Below, in pieces: positions 47,427 through 56,630 of a stretch of DNA of 64,000 nucleotides. Both the position numbers and the translations under genes were made by a program. Position 1 is the first letter of the stretch, and each line of letters starts with the position of its first letter. The stretch is from Anaerolineales bacterium. Lineage in GTDB: Bacteria > Chloroflexota > Anaerolineae > 4572-78 > J111. The notes beneath the pieces are model-generated. The model saw nothing but the letters and a program-made list of their open reading frames with translations. It ran no database searches and was not told where the DNA came from. Location of the stretch: positions 1 through 64,000 of the forward strand of contig JACKAT010000019.1 in NCBI GenBank assembly GCA_020634935.1. Reading direction: 5' to 3'.

Positions 47427-50400
47427 TTTGGCTGAATCCAGAACTTGACGCACCTTATGAATCAGCACATCTGAAGAGAAGGGTTTATCTAAAAGGATGG
47501 CCTTGGGGTTAAACATAGGGTGCTGATCAAAAATATCCTCGGCATAGCCGGAGATAAAAAGAACTTTGAGGTCAGGGTATAACTGAACTAATTGCTCAGC
47601 TAACTTGCGGCCATTCATCCCCGGCATCAGTACATCGGTCAGGAGTAGGTCAATCTGTCCCCGATGCTGCCGACCTAACTGTAGGGCCTCCTCGGCGCAG
47701 TCAGCTTCTAATACGGTATAGCCCCCTTTCTCAAGGAACTTGCGAGCCACTTGCCGCACGTCGTCCTCATCTTCGACCAACAAGATCGTTTCCAGGCCTT
47801 TCGACGCCGAGAAAGAGGGGCGAGACGGCGGGGCCGTTTCAACGGACGGCTCGACCCGGGTTAGGTAAATTTTGAAGGTTGTTCCCTGTTCCAGCACACT
47901 TTCCACCTGGATACAGCCGCCGTGCTGTTCAACGATGGCGTACACAATCGCTAAACCCAGACCGGTACCTTTATTCTGGCCTTTGGTGGTAAAGAACGGC
48001 TCAAAGATACGGTCTATCGTTTCGGTGTCCATACCGCAACCGGTATCGGTGACGGCTAGCATTACATAGGATCCGGGCGTCAACCTGTAAATCTTGGCCA
48101 CGACCTCAGTTAATTCAACGTTGGCTGTTTCAATAGTGAGTTGCCCCCCTTGCCGCATAACATCACGAGCATTGACGGCCAAGTTCACGATAACCTGCTC
48201 AATCTGTCCGGGGTCTACTTTTACCTGTCCCAGGTCCGGAGCCAGCCTGGTGATTAAAGTAATATGCTCACCGATTAACCGCTCCAACATATTCGTCACG
48301 CCGGTTACTATTCGATTTAAGCTCAAAACTTGAAGTTGGGTGGCCTCCTGCCGGCTGAAAGCCAACAATTGACGGGTCAGCGTGGCCGCCCGTTCACCGG
48401 CATTGCTAATTTGTTGAATATCTTTTCGGCGCGGGTCGTTTGAGTCAAGGAAGCTGCTCAATAAGATCTCCGTATTACCAATGATGATGGTTAAAAGATT
48501 GTTGAAGTCGTGGGCTACACCGCCGGCTAGCCGGCCGATGGCCTCCATTTTTTGTGACTGACGCAGTTGCTCTTCCAACCGTACCTCATGGGTAATATCA
48601 CGCTGGAGGGCGACATAATTAACAACCATTCCCATCTCATTACGAACCGGGGTAATGATAGCATCAACCGTATAATAGGTGTCATTCCTCCTTTTATTGA
48701 CAAGTCGATTATGCCAAACTCGCCCGGCCTTGATGGTTGTCCATAATTCCTCGTAAACCGCGCTCCCTTGCCAGCCGCTTTTAAGGAGAGCCGGCGTCCG
48801 TCCTATGACTTCACTCGAGCTATAACCGTTAAGTTTTTCAAAAGCCGGGTTGACGTAAATGATAGTCCCGGTGGTATCGGTAATGATAATACTCTCGGTG
48901 CTCTGTTCGATGGCTGTGCTTAATAGGCGGCGGGCTCTACTAAGCTCAGCTCGAGCCAGCGATCCGGTTATCTGGTCGGCCACACGCCAAGCCAGGTTGA
49001 TCTCCTCACTAGAAAAAATGTGGGGGGCGGTAGCTCCCAGCCACAGAGCGCCCATCGCATGTCCTTCGATGATGAGAGGCACAATGAGCAACGAGTCCGC
49101 ACCGTATTGGCGCAACAGGTCGTGAACCGAAGCCAGGCAGGGATTGCTTTGGGCATAATCTATAACCAGGGGCATCTTATGGTTGAACAAATGGTGGGCC
49201 ACCCCCTTATCTTTAATCGGAATAACCTCATTCATGGGGAAGGATCGCTCTTCGGCTCTATATTCGGCCACAATCGTAGCCGTTGACTGGTTCGCATCCA
49301 GTAGTATCGCTGCTGCCTGAGGTATATCGAAGGCCAGGGCCAATTCACGACAGGCCATGGCCAAAATGTCGTTTGGCTCCGGGTTAGCGACTGAGGCAGC
49401 AATGATCTGGTTGAGCAGGGTCAATTCGCGGTTACGTTGGTGAAGCTCATCTTGATGTTTGTGCAGAGCGGTTTCAGCCTGTTTGCGTTCGGTGATGTCA
49501 ATGCTGCCACCTAATATGCCGATAACCGCGCCGTCAGCATTGCGCAGAGGCACCTTGTGTGAAAACATATACCGTAAGCCAGATGACGTTGGAAACAGTT
49601 CTTCAGCCATAAGTTCATGGCCGGTTTCCATCACCTGCAGATCGATAGATCGCAATTTAGATGCTATTTCGGCGGGAAGCAGCTCGGCATCGGTGTAGCC
49701 TACCGGGCTTTGCGGCCAATACTCCAGGTTTTTGAGATTAGAACTGGTATAACAGCCGTTACGATCTTTGGTATAGATAGGAACAGGCACGGCATTGAAC
49801 AGCGTCTTATAACGAGCCTCGGACTCTTGTAACGCCTTTTCGCGTCGCTTGCGCTCGGTAATATCACGGACAATACCGATAAATATTCTACGTTCGTTTA
49901 GGAAATACTCGCTCACGGCCAGATCCACAGGAAAAACTAAGCCGTCTTTATGCTGGCCGGAAACCTCGCGGCTTCCACCAATTATAATGGACTGACCGGT
50001 ACGGCGATAGTTGGCCAGATAATCATTATGATCGCTACGATAAGGTTCGGGCATGAGCAGTTTGACATTTTGCCCTACAACTTCGGCGGCGGCGTAGCCA
50101 AACATTTTTTCCGCCGCATGGTTGAAGCGATTGATAATACCCCACTCATCGATAGTAATAATCCCATCCACCACATTGTCCAAAATTAAGCGGAGCTTCT
50201 TCTCGCTTTCTTGTAACGCTTTTTCTACCAGTTTTCGCTCAGTGATGTCTAGCACGGTTCCGATGATGCGGGTGGGTTCTCCCAGCGCATCCAGGATGAT
50301 CTCCGCCCGTTCGTGAACCACTCCCGTTGTACCATCTGGCCTAATGATACGGTGCTCGATATTATAAGACTTCCCCCCGCTTGAAGCGTCAGCGAGTGAT

Positions 50401-51671
50401 TGCTTAACATCATTCCTGTCGTCAGGGTGAACATAACTCAGGAACGCCTCATAGGTCGCTCCAAACTCTTGGGGCGCCACTCCAAAAATACGATAGACCT
50501 CATCAGACCACCTTAATTCACCGGTCTGAGTATTTCTTTCCCAATTACCCAAATGAGCAATACGCTGCGCCTCGGCAAGGCTGGCTTCACTCTGCCGCAG
50601 CGCCTCTTCGGTTCGTTTGCGCTCCGTAATATCAACGATGGCGCCCATCACGGCCGGTTTGCCGTCCCAGGATATCATCGTCACCAACTGGTGCAAGGTG
50701 ACAATAGAGCCGTCTTTGCAAACAGCATCGTATTCATACCGAATCGGCGCCGATTCGCCTTTGACGCGGACAGCATGGTAGCCCAGCAGTCGCTCCTGCT
50801 CGTAGGGCGCAATCAGAGGCATCACCGACTCCAGGGCCAGGATTTCAGCGGGCGAGTCGTAACCCAAAATTTTGGCGTAAGCTGGGTTGGCAAAAAGGGG
50901 CTTGGTATCGCGGTGAACCAGAATACCTTGAATAGAACCCTCAACCAGAGTACGGAAACGCTGCCCACTTTCCTGTAAAGCTTGCTCTGTTTGCTTACGC
51001 TCAGTAATATCTTGGGCCACACCGATAATCTGCTTTACCCGACCATCAGGTGTTCTCTTAAATACAGTATCGGAGCCTAAGAACCAACGCCAACCCCCAT
51101 CGGCATGTTTCATACGATATTCAGTCTCGATAACATCCCTATCGGTGGCTGTGTCCCATCGTTGGAAAAGTTCTTGAAGCTGAACGACTTCTTCGGGATG
51201 GAGCAATTTCGGCAAAAAATCCGAGCCAAGCTCCTGTATTTCGTGAGGCGTGTATCCCAGCAAATTGAGCATCTGCCGGTTTGAGTAAATATTGCGTTGT
51301 TCGATGATGTCAAAAATATAGATGATCAGGGGGACAGTACCGGTAATTCGCTCATTGAAGCGCTCACTTTGGCGTAAGGCTTCCTCGGCCTGCTTATGGT
51401 CGGTGATATCCTCCAGAGGCCAAATAACAAGAACCCAAATCATAGCCAAGGTGACAGCAGCCAGCCCCATGATGATCAGGCCAGTGACCAGATTGTTGAT
51501 AAAGATATTACGCTGCAAGGTTGCAAATTCGTAAACCGGATCGATCTTGTGGAGTTGGCTGAAGATTTGTGCCTGGGCTCGAAAATCAGCCACAGTGTGA
51601 ACGGCGATGACCAACAAGATGCAACCCAGAGCCAACCCCACAATCCAGAGAATGCGCCGGTGAAATCTCAT
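47424..51671 (-). CDS. hybrid histidine kinase with six PAS domains, GAF and receiver
   Basis: 1415 residues. Two N-terminal membrane helices (about 6-28 and 62-86), then PAS/PAC blocks, each beginning near a K-x-x-E-x-A-L-x-x-S linker: about 105, 230, 355, 485 and 610. Next come a GAF domain (about 750-920), a sixth PAS (about 930-1040), HisKA with the phospho-His in GGVAHDFNNLLT, HATPase (EPFFTTKGQNKGTGLGLAIV) and a C-terminal receiver (LLLTDVLMPGMNG). It is a membrane-linked multi-input sensor; no PAS cofactor can be named. No response regulator adjoins. A perfect palindrome lies in the upstream region. Confidence 0.9.
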   Translation of the reverse strand: MRFHRRILWIVGLALGCILLVIAVHTVADFRAQAQIFSQLHKIDPVYEFATLQRNIFINNLVTGLIIMGLAAVTLAMIWVLVIWPLEDITDHKQAEEALRQSERFNERITGTVPLIIYIFDIIEQRNIYSNRQMLNLLGYTPHEIQELGSDFLPKLLHPEEVVQLQELFQRWDTATDRDVIETEYRMKHADGGWRWFLGSDTVFKRTPDGRVKQIIGVAQDITERKQTEQALQESGQRFRTLVEGSIQGILVHRDTKPLFANPAYAKILGYDSPAEILALESVMPLIAPYEQERLLGYHAVRVKGESAPIRYEYDAVCKDGSIVTLHQLVTMISWDGKPAVMGAIVDITERKRTEEALRQSEASLAEAQRIAHLGNWERNTQTGELRWSDEVYRIFGVAPQEFGATYEAFLSYVHPDDRNDVKQSLADASSGGKSYNIEHRIIRPDGTTGVVHERAEIILDALGEPTRIIGTVLDITERKLVEKALQESEKKLRLILDNVVDGIITIDEWGIINRFNHAAEKMFGYAAAEVVGQNVKLLMPEPYRSDHNDYLANYRRTGQSIIIGGSREVSGQHKDGLVFPVDLAVSEYFLNERRIFIGIVRDITERKRREKALQESEARYKTLFNAVPVPIYTKDRNGCYTSSNLKNLEYWPQSPVGYTDAELLPAEIASKLRSIDLQVMETGHELMAEELFPTSSGLRYMFSHKVPLRNADGAVIGILGGSIDITERKQAETALHKHQDELHQRNRELTLLNQIIAASVANPEPNDILAMACRELALAFDIPQAAAILLDANQSTATIVAEYRAEERSFPMNEVIPIKDKGVAHHLFNHKMPLVIDYAQSNPCLASVHDLLRQYGADSLLIVPLIIEGHAMGALWLGATAPHIFSSEEINLAWRVADQITGSLARAELSRARRLLSTAIEQSTESIIITDTTGTIIYVNPAFEKLNGYSSSEVIGRTPALLKSGWQGSAVYEELWTTIKAGRVWHNRLVNKRRNDTYYTVDAIITPVRNEMGMVVNYVALQRDITHEVRLEEQLRQSQKMEAIGRLAGGVAHDFNNLLTIIIGNTEILLSSFLDSNDPRRKDIQQISNAGERAATLTRQLLAFSRQEATQLQVLSLNRIVTGVTNMLERLIGEHITLITRLAPDLGQVKVDPGQIEQVIVNLAVNARDVMRQGGQLTIETANVELTEVVAKIYRLTPGSYVMLAVTDTGCGMDTETIDRIFEPFFTTKGQNKGTGLGLAIVYAIVEQHGGCIQVESVLEQGTTFKIYLTRVEPSVETAPPSRPSFSASKGLETILLVEDEDDVRQVARKFLEKGGYTVLEADCAEEALQLGRQHRGQIDLLLTDVLMPGMNGRKLAEQLVQLYPDLKVLFISGYAEDIFDQHPMFNPKAILLDKPFSSDVLIHKVRQVLDSAK

Positions 51672-51723
51672 AGTTCAAATGCCTCCTCAACTAACAAGTC
51701 GCCAATCTAGTCGATAAAATCAA

Positions 51724-51759
51724 CTCTGGCCGCGAATACAGTGATATTCGCGGCCAGAG
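51724..51759. promoter_or_regulatory. perfect 15-bp inverted repeat upstream of the hybrid kinase
   Basis: CTCTGGCCGCGAATA and TATTCGCGGCCAGAG with a 6-base centre, 53 bases upstream of the kinase start in the gap shared with the divergent SDR gene. It may be an operator or a leader hairpin. Confidence 0.5.
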
Positions 51760-52204
51760 CCGCAGGAAGTTAGTGAAGCCAGTGTACACAAACGCCGGGC
51801 AAGGAAGCTACCTTATACAATTATCTCAACGCCCACCCGCAGTGCAGAGGTATCTAAAATTCTTTCCAAAGTAATTATGACTATTCGATACCAATTCGGA
51901 ACAGAGCAACCTCCCAACTACCTATCAAATAACTTTACCCCAGTATTAAGTCTAAAGGATAAGCTAGCCATTCACATCAGACAAATGGCGAGTCTGTAGC
52001 CTGGATAAGTGACTAGTATTATTGGCGAATCGAATGATTGATTATAATAATAATAAGGTTGTAGCTCTCAATCCTTCCTGTTCTTCTTTCCTTATTTTAG
52101 GCATGTGATCGAACGCCAAGGACAGCAACAAGCATGAAACCCTTTTGCTAGCAACTATCCGCCACCGGCTATTTTGGACTCATTTTACAGGAGACGAATC
52201 GATC

Positions 52205-53173
52205 TTGAATACTATTCAAATGTGGACAGTCGCCAACATTCCCGACCAAACCGGCCGAATTGCGGTTATTACCGGAGCCAACAGCGGCTTGGGCTACCAA
52301 ACCGCGCTGGCTCTGGCGAGTAAAAACGCGCACGTGGTGATGGCTTGCCGCAACCTGCCAAAGGCTAACGCGGCTTGTGATAAAATTCGGCAGCAGGCGC
52401 CGACGGCTTCGCTGGCGGTCATGCCGCTCGATCTAGCCGATCTGGCCTCAATTCGAACCTTTGCCGCCGATTTCCTGACCCAGTATGACCGGCTCAACCT
52501 GCTGATCAACAACGCCGGAATTATGATCCCGCCGCTCCGTCACACCACCGATGGCTTCGAGTTACAGCTTGGCACGAACCATTTAGGACATTTCGCTTTG
52601 ACCGGACTCCTTTTAGAACGTCTGATGGAGCAACCTAACAGTCGAATAGTAACGACTTCAAGTATCGTGGCTCACATCGGCCGCATAAAGTTCGATGATC
52701 TAATGCACGAACGGCGATACCATCGCTGGCTGGCCTACGGGCAGAGCAAACTGGCCAATCTGCTCTTTGCTCTTGAGTTACAGCGCCGCTTGACCGCAGC
52801 CCAGGCCGCCACCATCAGCCTGGCCGCCCACCCCGGCGGCTCGGCCACCAATTTACAACGCACCGGCATCGACCTCGATAACGCCCCTGTTCAAAGATTA
52901 TTGATGGCCTTCCTTTACCCATTCCTCCAAAGCGCCACGATGGGGGCTTTGCCGCAGTTGTACGCCGCCACGGCCCCCGGTGTGCCAGGCGGCGACTACT
53001 ACGGCCCGGGCGATGGGTTCGAAATCACAGGCTACCCGGCCAAAGCCAGGCTCCCCCGTGCGGCCAGGGATCACCCGACGGCCACCCGCCTCTGGCACAC
53101 ATCGGAAAGATTGACAGGCGTCAATTATAACGCCCTGATCCCTCACCTTAAACCCGCCCAAGCTAGACAATAA
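52205..53173 (+). CDS. SDR, retinol-dehydrogenase-like
   Basis: About 322 residues. Cofactor loop ITGANSGLGYQTALAL, LLINNAGIMIPP, catalytic Ser in VTTSSIVAH and Tyr-Lys in WLAYGQSKLANLLF, followed by AAHPGGSATNL. This is the classical layout of WWOX/RDH-type short-chain dehydrogenases. The start is either TTG 52205, preceded by AGGAGA at about 10 bases, or ATG 52220, which lacks a clear site. The substrate is unknown. A truncated MITE-1 copy follows the gene. Confidence 0.85.
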   Translation: MNTIQMWTVANIPDQTGRIAVITGANSGLGYQTALALASKNAHVVMACRNLPKANAACDKIRQQAPTASLAVMPLDLADLASIRTFAADFLTQYDRLNLLINNAGIMIPPLRHTTDGFELQLGTNHLGHFALTGLLLERLMEQPNSRIVTTSSIVAHIGRIKFDDLMHERRYHRWLAYGQSKLANLLFALELQRRLTAAQAATISLAAHPGGSATNLQRTGIDLDNAPVQRLLMAFLYPFLQSATMGALPQLYAATAPGVPGGDYYGPGDGFEITGYPAKARLPRAARDHPTATRLWHTSERLTGVNYNALIPHLKPAQARQ

Positions 53174-53249
53174 GTCAGGGTGCGTTTCTATTCGGGGGGC
53201 AAGTTTGAATCACTGAATCCGCTGAGAAAAATGAAGGCGCTGAATGGTT

Positions 53250-53295
53250 TAGGACTTACGCAGTTGGGTGTATCGAACCCGGTGACAGTCACTTA
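53250..53295 (+). mobile_element. MITE-1 family copy F (truncated left end)
   Basis: The first 46 bases (TAGGACTTACGCAGTTGGG through GGTGACAGTCACTTA) are identical to copy B, then the match ends. A separate GGTGACGGTCAC / GTGACCGTCATT pair lies at about 53371-53452. The other end of the element is missing and no duplication was found. Confidence 0.6.
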
Positions 53296-53462
53296 TCTTT
53301 CTCAGAAAATCTTTAACTTTAAATGTTAAGCTTACCTCCAGTAAGAAATCAGGTCCGCAGCCCAGAACAAGGTGACGGTCACTGGGTCAAAAATACCCGT
53401 CTGATCGACGCCATCAACGGCTTTGTCCCTTCAAAAATGACCGTCACCGTTAGGGCAAAATG

Positions 53463-53491
53463 AGTAGGGGAAGTTGCTAACTTGCCCTACT
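53463..53491. repeat. GTAGGGGAAGTT hairpin
   Basis: Imperfect arms GTAGGGGAAGTT and AACTTGCCCTAC, upstream of the dienelactone hydrolase. Related in type to 15026-15093. Confidence 0.45.
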
Positions 53492-53548
53492 ACAAACAAA
53501 TCGCTGATTTGTTCTACAAAATAATTTATTTTCAAAGAGGAGGAACTT

Positions 53549-54442
53549 ATGGATAGAATTCATGTAATGGAGTTGGTTCGCTCGTTTCAGGTGGGCGAGA
53601 TCGACCGGCGAACGTTCTTGAAACGGGCGACCACTGCGATCGGAAGCTTGGCTGCGGCGAACACGTTGCTGGCCGCCTGCGCCGCCTTTCCCAACGAAGA
53701 CGCGCCCCCGGTCATCGACGAATCGCAGCCGGCGGCCGCGCCCGGCATGGCAACTGAGGGCGACTTAACCGTCGGCATCGTTGACTATCCCGACACCGAT
53801 GACGAGACCCTGATGGGCTACCTGGCCTATCCAACCAACGGCCAGGCCGCGCCTGGCATCATCGTCATCCAAGAATGGTGGGGGCTTAACGATCATATCA
53901 AGGACGTCGCTCGCCGCTTGGCCAATGAGGGCTTTGTCGTCCTGGCGCCCGACCTTTACCACGGCCAGGTCGCAACTGAGCCGGATGAAGCCCGCAAATT
54001 GGTCATGGAGTTAGACAACGCCGAAGCGGTCAAGGAAATCCAACAGGCTATCGCCTATTTACAAGCGCAGGAAAATGTCAGCGGCGATAAAGTAGGGGTG
54101 GTCGGCTTCTGCATGGGCGGCGGGTTAGTGCTGCGCACAGCCTTAGCCTCTGACAATGTTGGCGCCGCTGTAGTCTATTACGGCCAGCCGCTCGATCCGG
54201 CGGAGGCCAGCCAGGTAAAAGCGCCCATCTTGACCTTCATCGGCACCGAGGACAATATCCCGGTCGAGGGCGTTGAGGCCATGCACGCCGCTTTTGAACA
54301 AGCCGGTATCAAAAATGAGTATCACGTCTACGAGGGCGCCCAACACGCCTTTTTCAACGACACCCGCGAAAGCTATAACGAACAAGCCGCTGCCGACGCC
54401 TGGCCGCGCACTCTGGCCTGGTTCCACGAAAATTTAGGCTGA
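53549..54442 (+). CDS. exported dienelactone hydrolase family lipoprotein
   Basis: 297 residues. N-terminal DRRTFLKRATTAIGSLAA resembles a Tat signal (one Arg pair, then F-L-K) and ends in the lipobox LLAACA. The mature protein is a dienelactone hydrolase: nucleophile Cys in VGFCMGGGLV, Asp in GTEDNIPVEG and His in GAQHAFFND; EWWGLNDHIKD is the family entry motif. Likely a cell-surface esterase or carboxymethylenebutenolidase-like enzyme. GAGGAGG precedes the ATG. A MITE-1 copy starts 6 bases after the stop. Confidence 0.88.
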   Translation: MDRIHVMELVRSFQVGEIDRRTFLKRATTAIGSLAAANTLLAACAAFPNEDAPPVIDESQPAAAPGMATEGDLTVGIVDYPDTDDETLMGYLAYPTNGQAAPGIIVIQEWWGLNDHIKDVARRLANEGFVVLAPDLYHGQVATEPDEARKLVMELDNAEAVKEIQQAIAYLQAQENVSGDKVGVVGFCMGGGLVLRTALASDNVGAAVVYYGQPLDPAEASQVKAPILTFIGTEDNIPVEGVEAMHAAFEQAGIKNEYHVYEGAQHAFFNDTRESYNEQAAADAWPRTLAWFHENLG

Positions 54443-54448
54443 TAATTT

Positions 54449-54580
54449 TAGGACTTACGCAGTTGGGTGTATCGAACCCGGTGACAGTCACTTAGACGCG
54501 ATAAATCGACTTGTTGGGGCTTAAACGGACGTTCATTTTCGGCAAAAGTGACTGTCACCTTTTGAACTGCGTAACTCCTA
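54449..54580 (+). mobile_element. MITE-1 family copy B (reference copy)
   Basis: 132 bp, ends TAGGACTTACGCAGTT and AACTGCGTAACTCCTA, flanked by AATTT duplications (54444-54448, 54581-54585). Inner arms GGTGACAGTCACTTA and AAGTGACTGTCACC. No reading frame of note. Confidence 0.85.
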
Positions 54581-54599
54581 AATTTAACTTATACGACAA

Positions 54600-54690
54600 G
54601 ACCTTACGGTTTACAAGCGTGCCCTATTCTACATCATATTCCAATCAAAAAAGGTGTTATTGTAAATGCCCTTCGTAAACCTGTAAGGTC
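54600..54690. repeat. GACCTTACGGTTTAC inverted repeat
   Basis: GACCTTACGGTTTAC (54600-54614) pairs with GTAAACCTGTAAGGTC (54675-54690), one bulge. Such GACCT(N)nGGTTT palindromes recur in the window (34766-34799 and inside 59847-59990) with a different central word each time. Confidence 0.55.
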
Positions 54691-54705
54691 TGATTGATCG
54701 AACTC

Positions 54706-54730
54706 AACCCCGTAACTTCACGGGGTTTTG
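54706..54730 (+). terminator. terminator- or attenuator-like hairpin
   Basis: Stem AACCCCGT / ACGGGGTT, loop AACTTC, then TTGCG. It lies about 100 bases upstream of the ferric-reductase-like gene. Confidence 0.5.
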
Positions 54731-54831
54731 CGTTTCAATTCACAAATTTCTCACCCAAATTTGCACAAAAACTGCATAATTGCGGCGTACACTGAGGGTA
54801 TCTAATCAATACCCAAGGAGTTACCTACCTC

Positions 54832-55602
54832 ATGCTGTGGTTAAAGAAAAGCTGGCTTTGGCTGGCGGTCAATATTATCGCCGTTGTTATCTTAGTTTCA
54901 ATGCTCAATAGTTTTAGCTTCGATTTTTCCGACGGTATTATGCCGACCGTCACCATCGAGCAAAGTAGTTTTGATGGCCCGGATCGCATCCCTGACGATG
55001 CGGTTCAAGCCTCCTCGGCTGTAGATACCGTTGACGATGGAGTACAAGACGCCTCGACTGAAACTACCTTTACCCGAGAACCTCGCTCGGCGCTGTCAGG
55101 CTTGATCCACGTTTCGGGCGAATGGGCCATTCGCTGGCTGGTGCTGTCGTTATCGTGTACGCCGCTTTATATTCTGTTCAACTGGCGGCAAATGTTGTCC
55201 ATAAAGAAGGCAACCGGGCTGTACGCCTTCACCTACGCGCTCCTCCACTTCCTGTTCTTTGCCGCCGATCGAGGTTGGAATCTGCTGGCGACGTTCGATG
55301 AGTTCAACTTTGTTATGGGTCTGATTTCGGTGCTGATTATGGTCCCACTGGCCTTAACCTCCACCGAGTGGTCGATGAAGCAAATGGGCCGTGGTTGGAA
55401 ACTGCTACATCGGGCCGCCTACGCCGCCGGTATCTTCGCGGTCCTGCACCTGGCTTTCTTGGGTGAAGGCTCGGCCGTACTGTACGCGGTCTTGCTGGCC
55501 GCCGGCTTTGCCCTACGCCTTCCCAAAGTAAGAAAATCCATTGCCAATTGGCGGGCCCATCGCAAACACAACCAACTCAAACCGCTGGCGGCCAAAAGCT
55601 AA
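54832..55602 (+). CDS. ferric-reductase-like transmembrane protein (MsrQ/YedZ-like)
   Basis: 256 residues. One N-terminal helix (WLWLAVNIIAVVILVSML), then an acidic loop of about 65 residues, then a five-helix ferric-reductase-like domain with haem-type His residues in YALLHFLFFAADR, WKLLHRAAYAA and FAVLHLAFLGEG; SLSCTPLYILFNWR is typical of MsrQ. MsrQ delivers electrons to a periplasmic methionine sulfoxide reductase; no MsrP gene adjoins here. The long first loop is unusual. Confidence 0.75.
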   Translation: MLWLKKSWLWLAVNIIAVVILVSMLNSFSFDFSDGIMPTVTIEQSSFDGPDRIPDDAVQASSAVDTVDDGVQDASTETTFTREPRSALSGLIHVSGEWAIRWLVLSLSCTPLYILFNWRQMLSIKKATGLYAFTYALLHFLFFAADRGWNLLATFDEFNFVMGLISVLIMVPLALTSTEWSMKQMGRGWKLLHRAAYAAGIFAVLHLAFLGEGSAVLYAVLLAAGFALRLPKVRKSIANWRAHRKHNQLKPLAAKS

Positions 55603-55610
55603 ATCAACAG

Positions 55611-55647
55611 CGAGCGACAGCTCGCCTGGCTGCCGCTCGTTTTATTT
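55611..55647 (+). terminator. intrinsic terminator
   Basis: Arms CGAGCGACAGC and GCTGCCGCTCG (one mismatch), then TTTTATTT. It lies 9 bases after the ferric-reductase-like gene. Confidence 0.8.
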
Positions 55648-55675
55648 GCATCTTTAGTAGCGAGACTTCATAATT

Positions 55676-55796
55676 TGAGGTGGGAATCATTGGATGGATA
55701 GTTAGATGGTGGGTTGGTTAGTTGGTTTGATCTAAATAGCTTACCTAACCAACAAACCATCTAACAAACCAACCCCCTATCCAACCAGCCAGCTAC
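55676..55796. repeat. word hairpin (GGTTGGTTAGTTGGTTT)
   Basis: Left arm words GGATGGATAGTTAGATGG and GGTTGGTTAGTTGG; right arm words ACCTAACCAACAAACC and CATCTAACAAACCAACC. It lies directly upstream of the response-regulator gene. Confidence 0.6.
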
Positions 55797-55811
55797 TCAA
55801 GGAGAACAGCG

Positions 55812-56525
55812 ATGTCAACATCGATCACCGGCCAAACCATCTTAGTCGTCGACGACGATAAAGAAATCGTTCGCCTGGTGCGGGCCTATCTGGAGAAGGC
55901 CGGCTTTCAAGTGCTAACCGCCTACGACGGCAGTACGGCGCTGCACATTCTGCGCCGCGAACGGCCCGCGCTGGTGGTCCTCGACCTGATGCTGCCTGAT
56001 CAGGATGGCTGGGACATTACTCGCCTGGTACGCAGCGATCCGGCCTTAGCCGGCACACCGATTATCATGCTCACCGCCCGCATCGATGACACCGATAAGA
56101 TCATCGGGTTGGAGCTGGGCGCCGACGACTATGTCACCAAACCGTTCAACCCGCGCGAGGTCGTAGCCCGGGTCCGTTCGGTGCTGCGCCGGGCGAACAG
56201 CGGCCCATCGACGCCCCAGTCGCGGGTGCTAAAAATCGGCGATTTAAGCATGGATGTCAACCGGCATCTGGTCACCCTGCGGCAGCAAGAGGTCGAACTG
56301 ACCGCTACCGAATTCAACCTGCTAAAAGTACTGCTGGAAAACCCCGGCTACGCCTACACCCGCAGCGAACTAATCGAGCAAGCCCTCGGCTATGAATACG
56401 AAGGCTCGGAACGCACCCTCGACAGCCACATGCGCAACCTGCGCCGCAAAATCGATCCCGATACGGAGCGGCCCTCTTACATCCAAACGGTGTACGGGGT
56501 GGGTTATCGGCTAATGGAACCTTAG
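55812..56525 (+). CDS. OmpR/PhoB-type response regulator
   Basis: 237 residues. Receiver with VVDDDKEIVRLV, phospho-Asp in LVVLDLMLPDQDG, Thr in IIMLTARID and Lys in DDYVTKPFNPRE; the DNA-binding winged helix occupies 130-237 (ELTATEFNLLKVLLENPGYA, GSERTLDSHMRNLRRKI, VYGVGYRLMEP). AAGGAGAAC lies before the start. It pairs with the kinase 105 bases downstream; a word hairpin sits between the two and might tune relative expression. Confidence 0.92.
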   Translation: MSTSITGQTILVVDDDKEIVRLVRAYLEKAGFQVLTAYDGSTALHILRRERPALVVLDLMLPDQDGWDITRLVRSDPALAGTPIIMLTARIDDTDKIIGLELGADDYVTKPFNPREVVARVRSVLRRANSGPSTPQSRVLKIGDLSMDVNRHLVTLRQQEVELTATEFNLLKVLLENPGYAYTRSELIEQALGYEYEGSERTLDSHMRNLRRKIDPDTERPSYIQTVYGVGYRLMEP

Positions 56526-56612
56526 TAGCAGAGATTGGAGAGTAGAGATTGGTAGTTAATCCCTTAAATAAATCTCCCCATCGCCCAATCTCCTAATCTC
56601 CTAATCTCCCAC
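56524..56612. repeat. word hairpin (AGAGATTGGAGAG)
   Basis: Left arm AGCAGAGATTGGAGAGTAG, right arm CGCCCAATCTCCTAATC and TCCTAATCTCCCAC. It fills the gap between the two-component genes. Confidence 0.5.
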
Positions 56613-56630
56613 TTTCTGTGGAGACACGTA

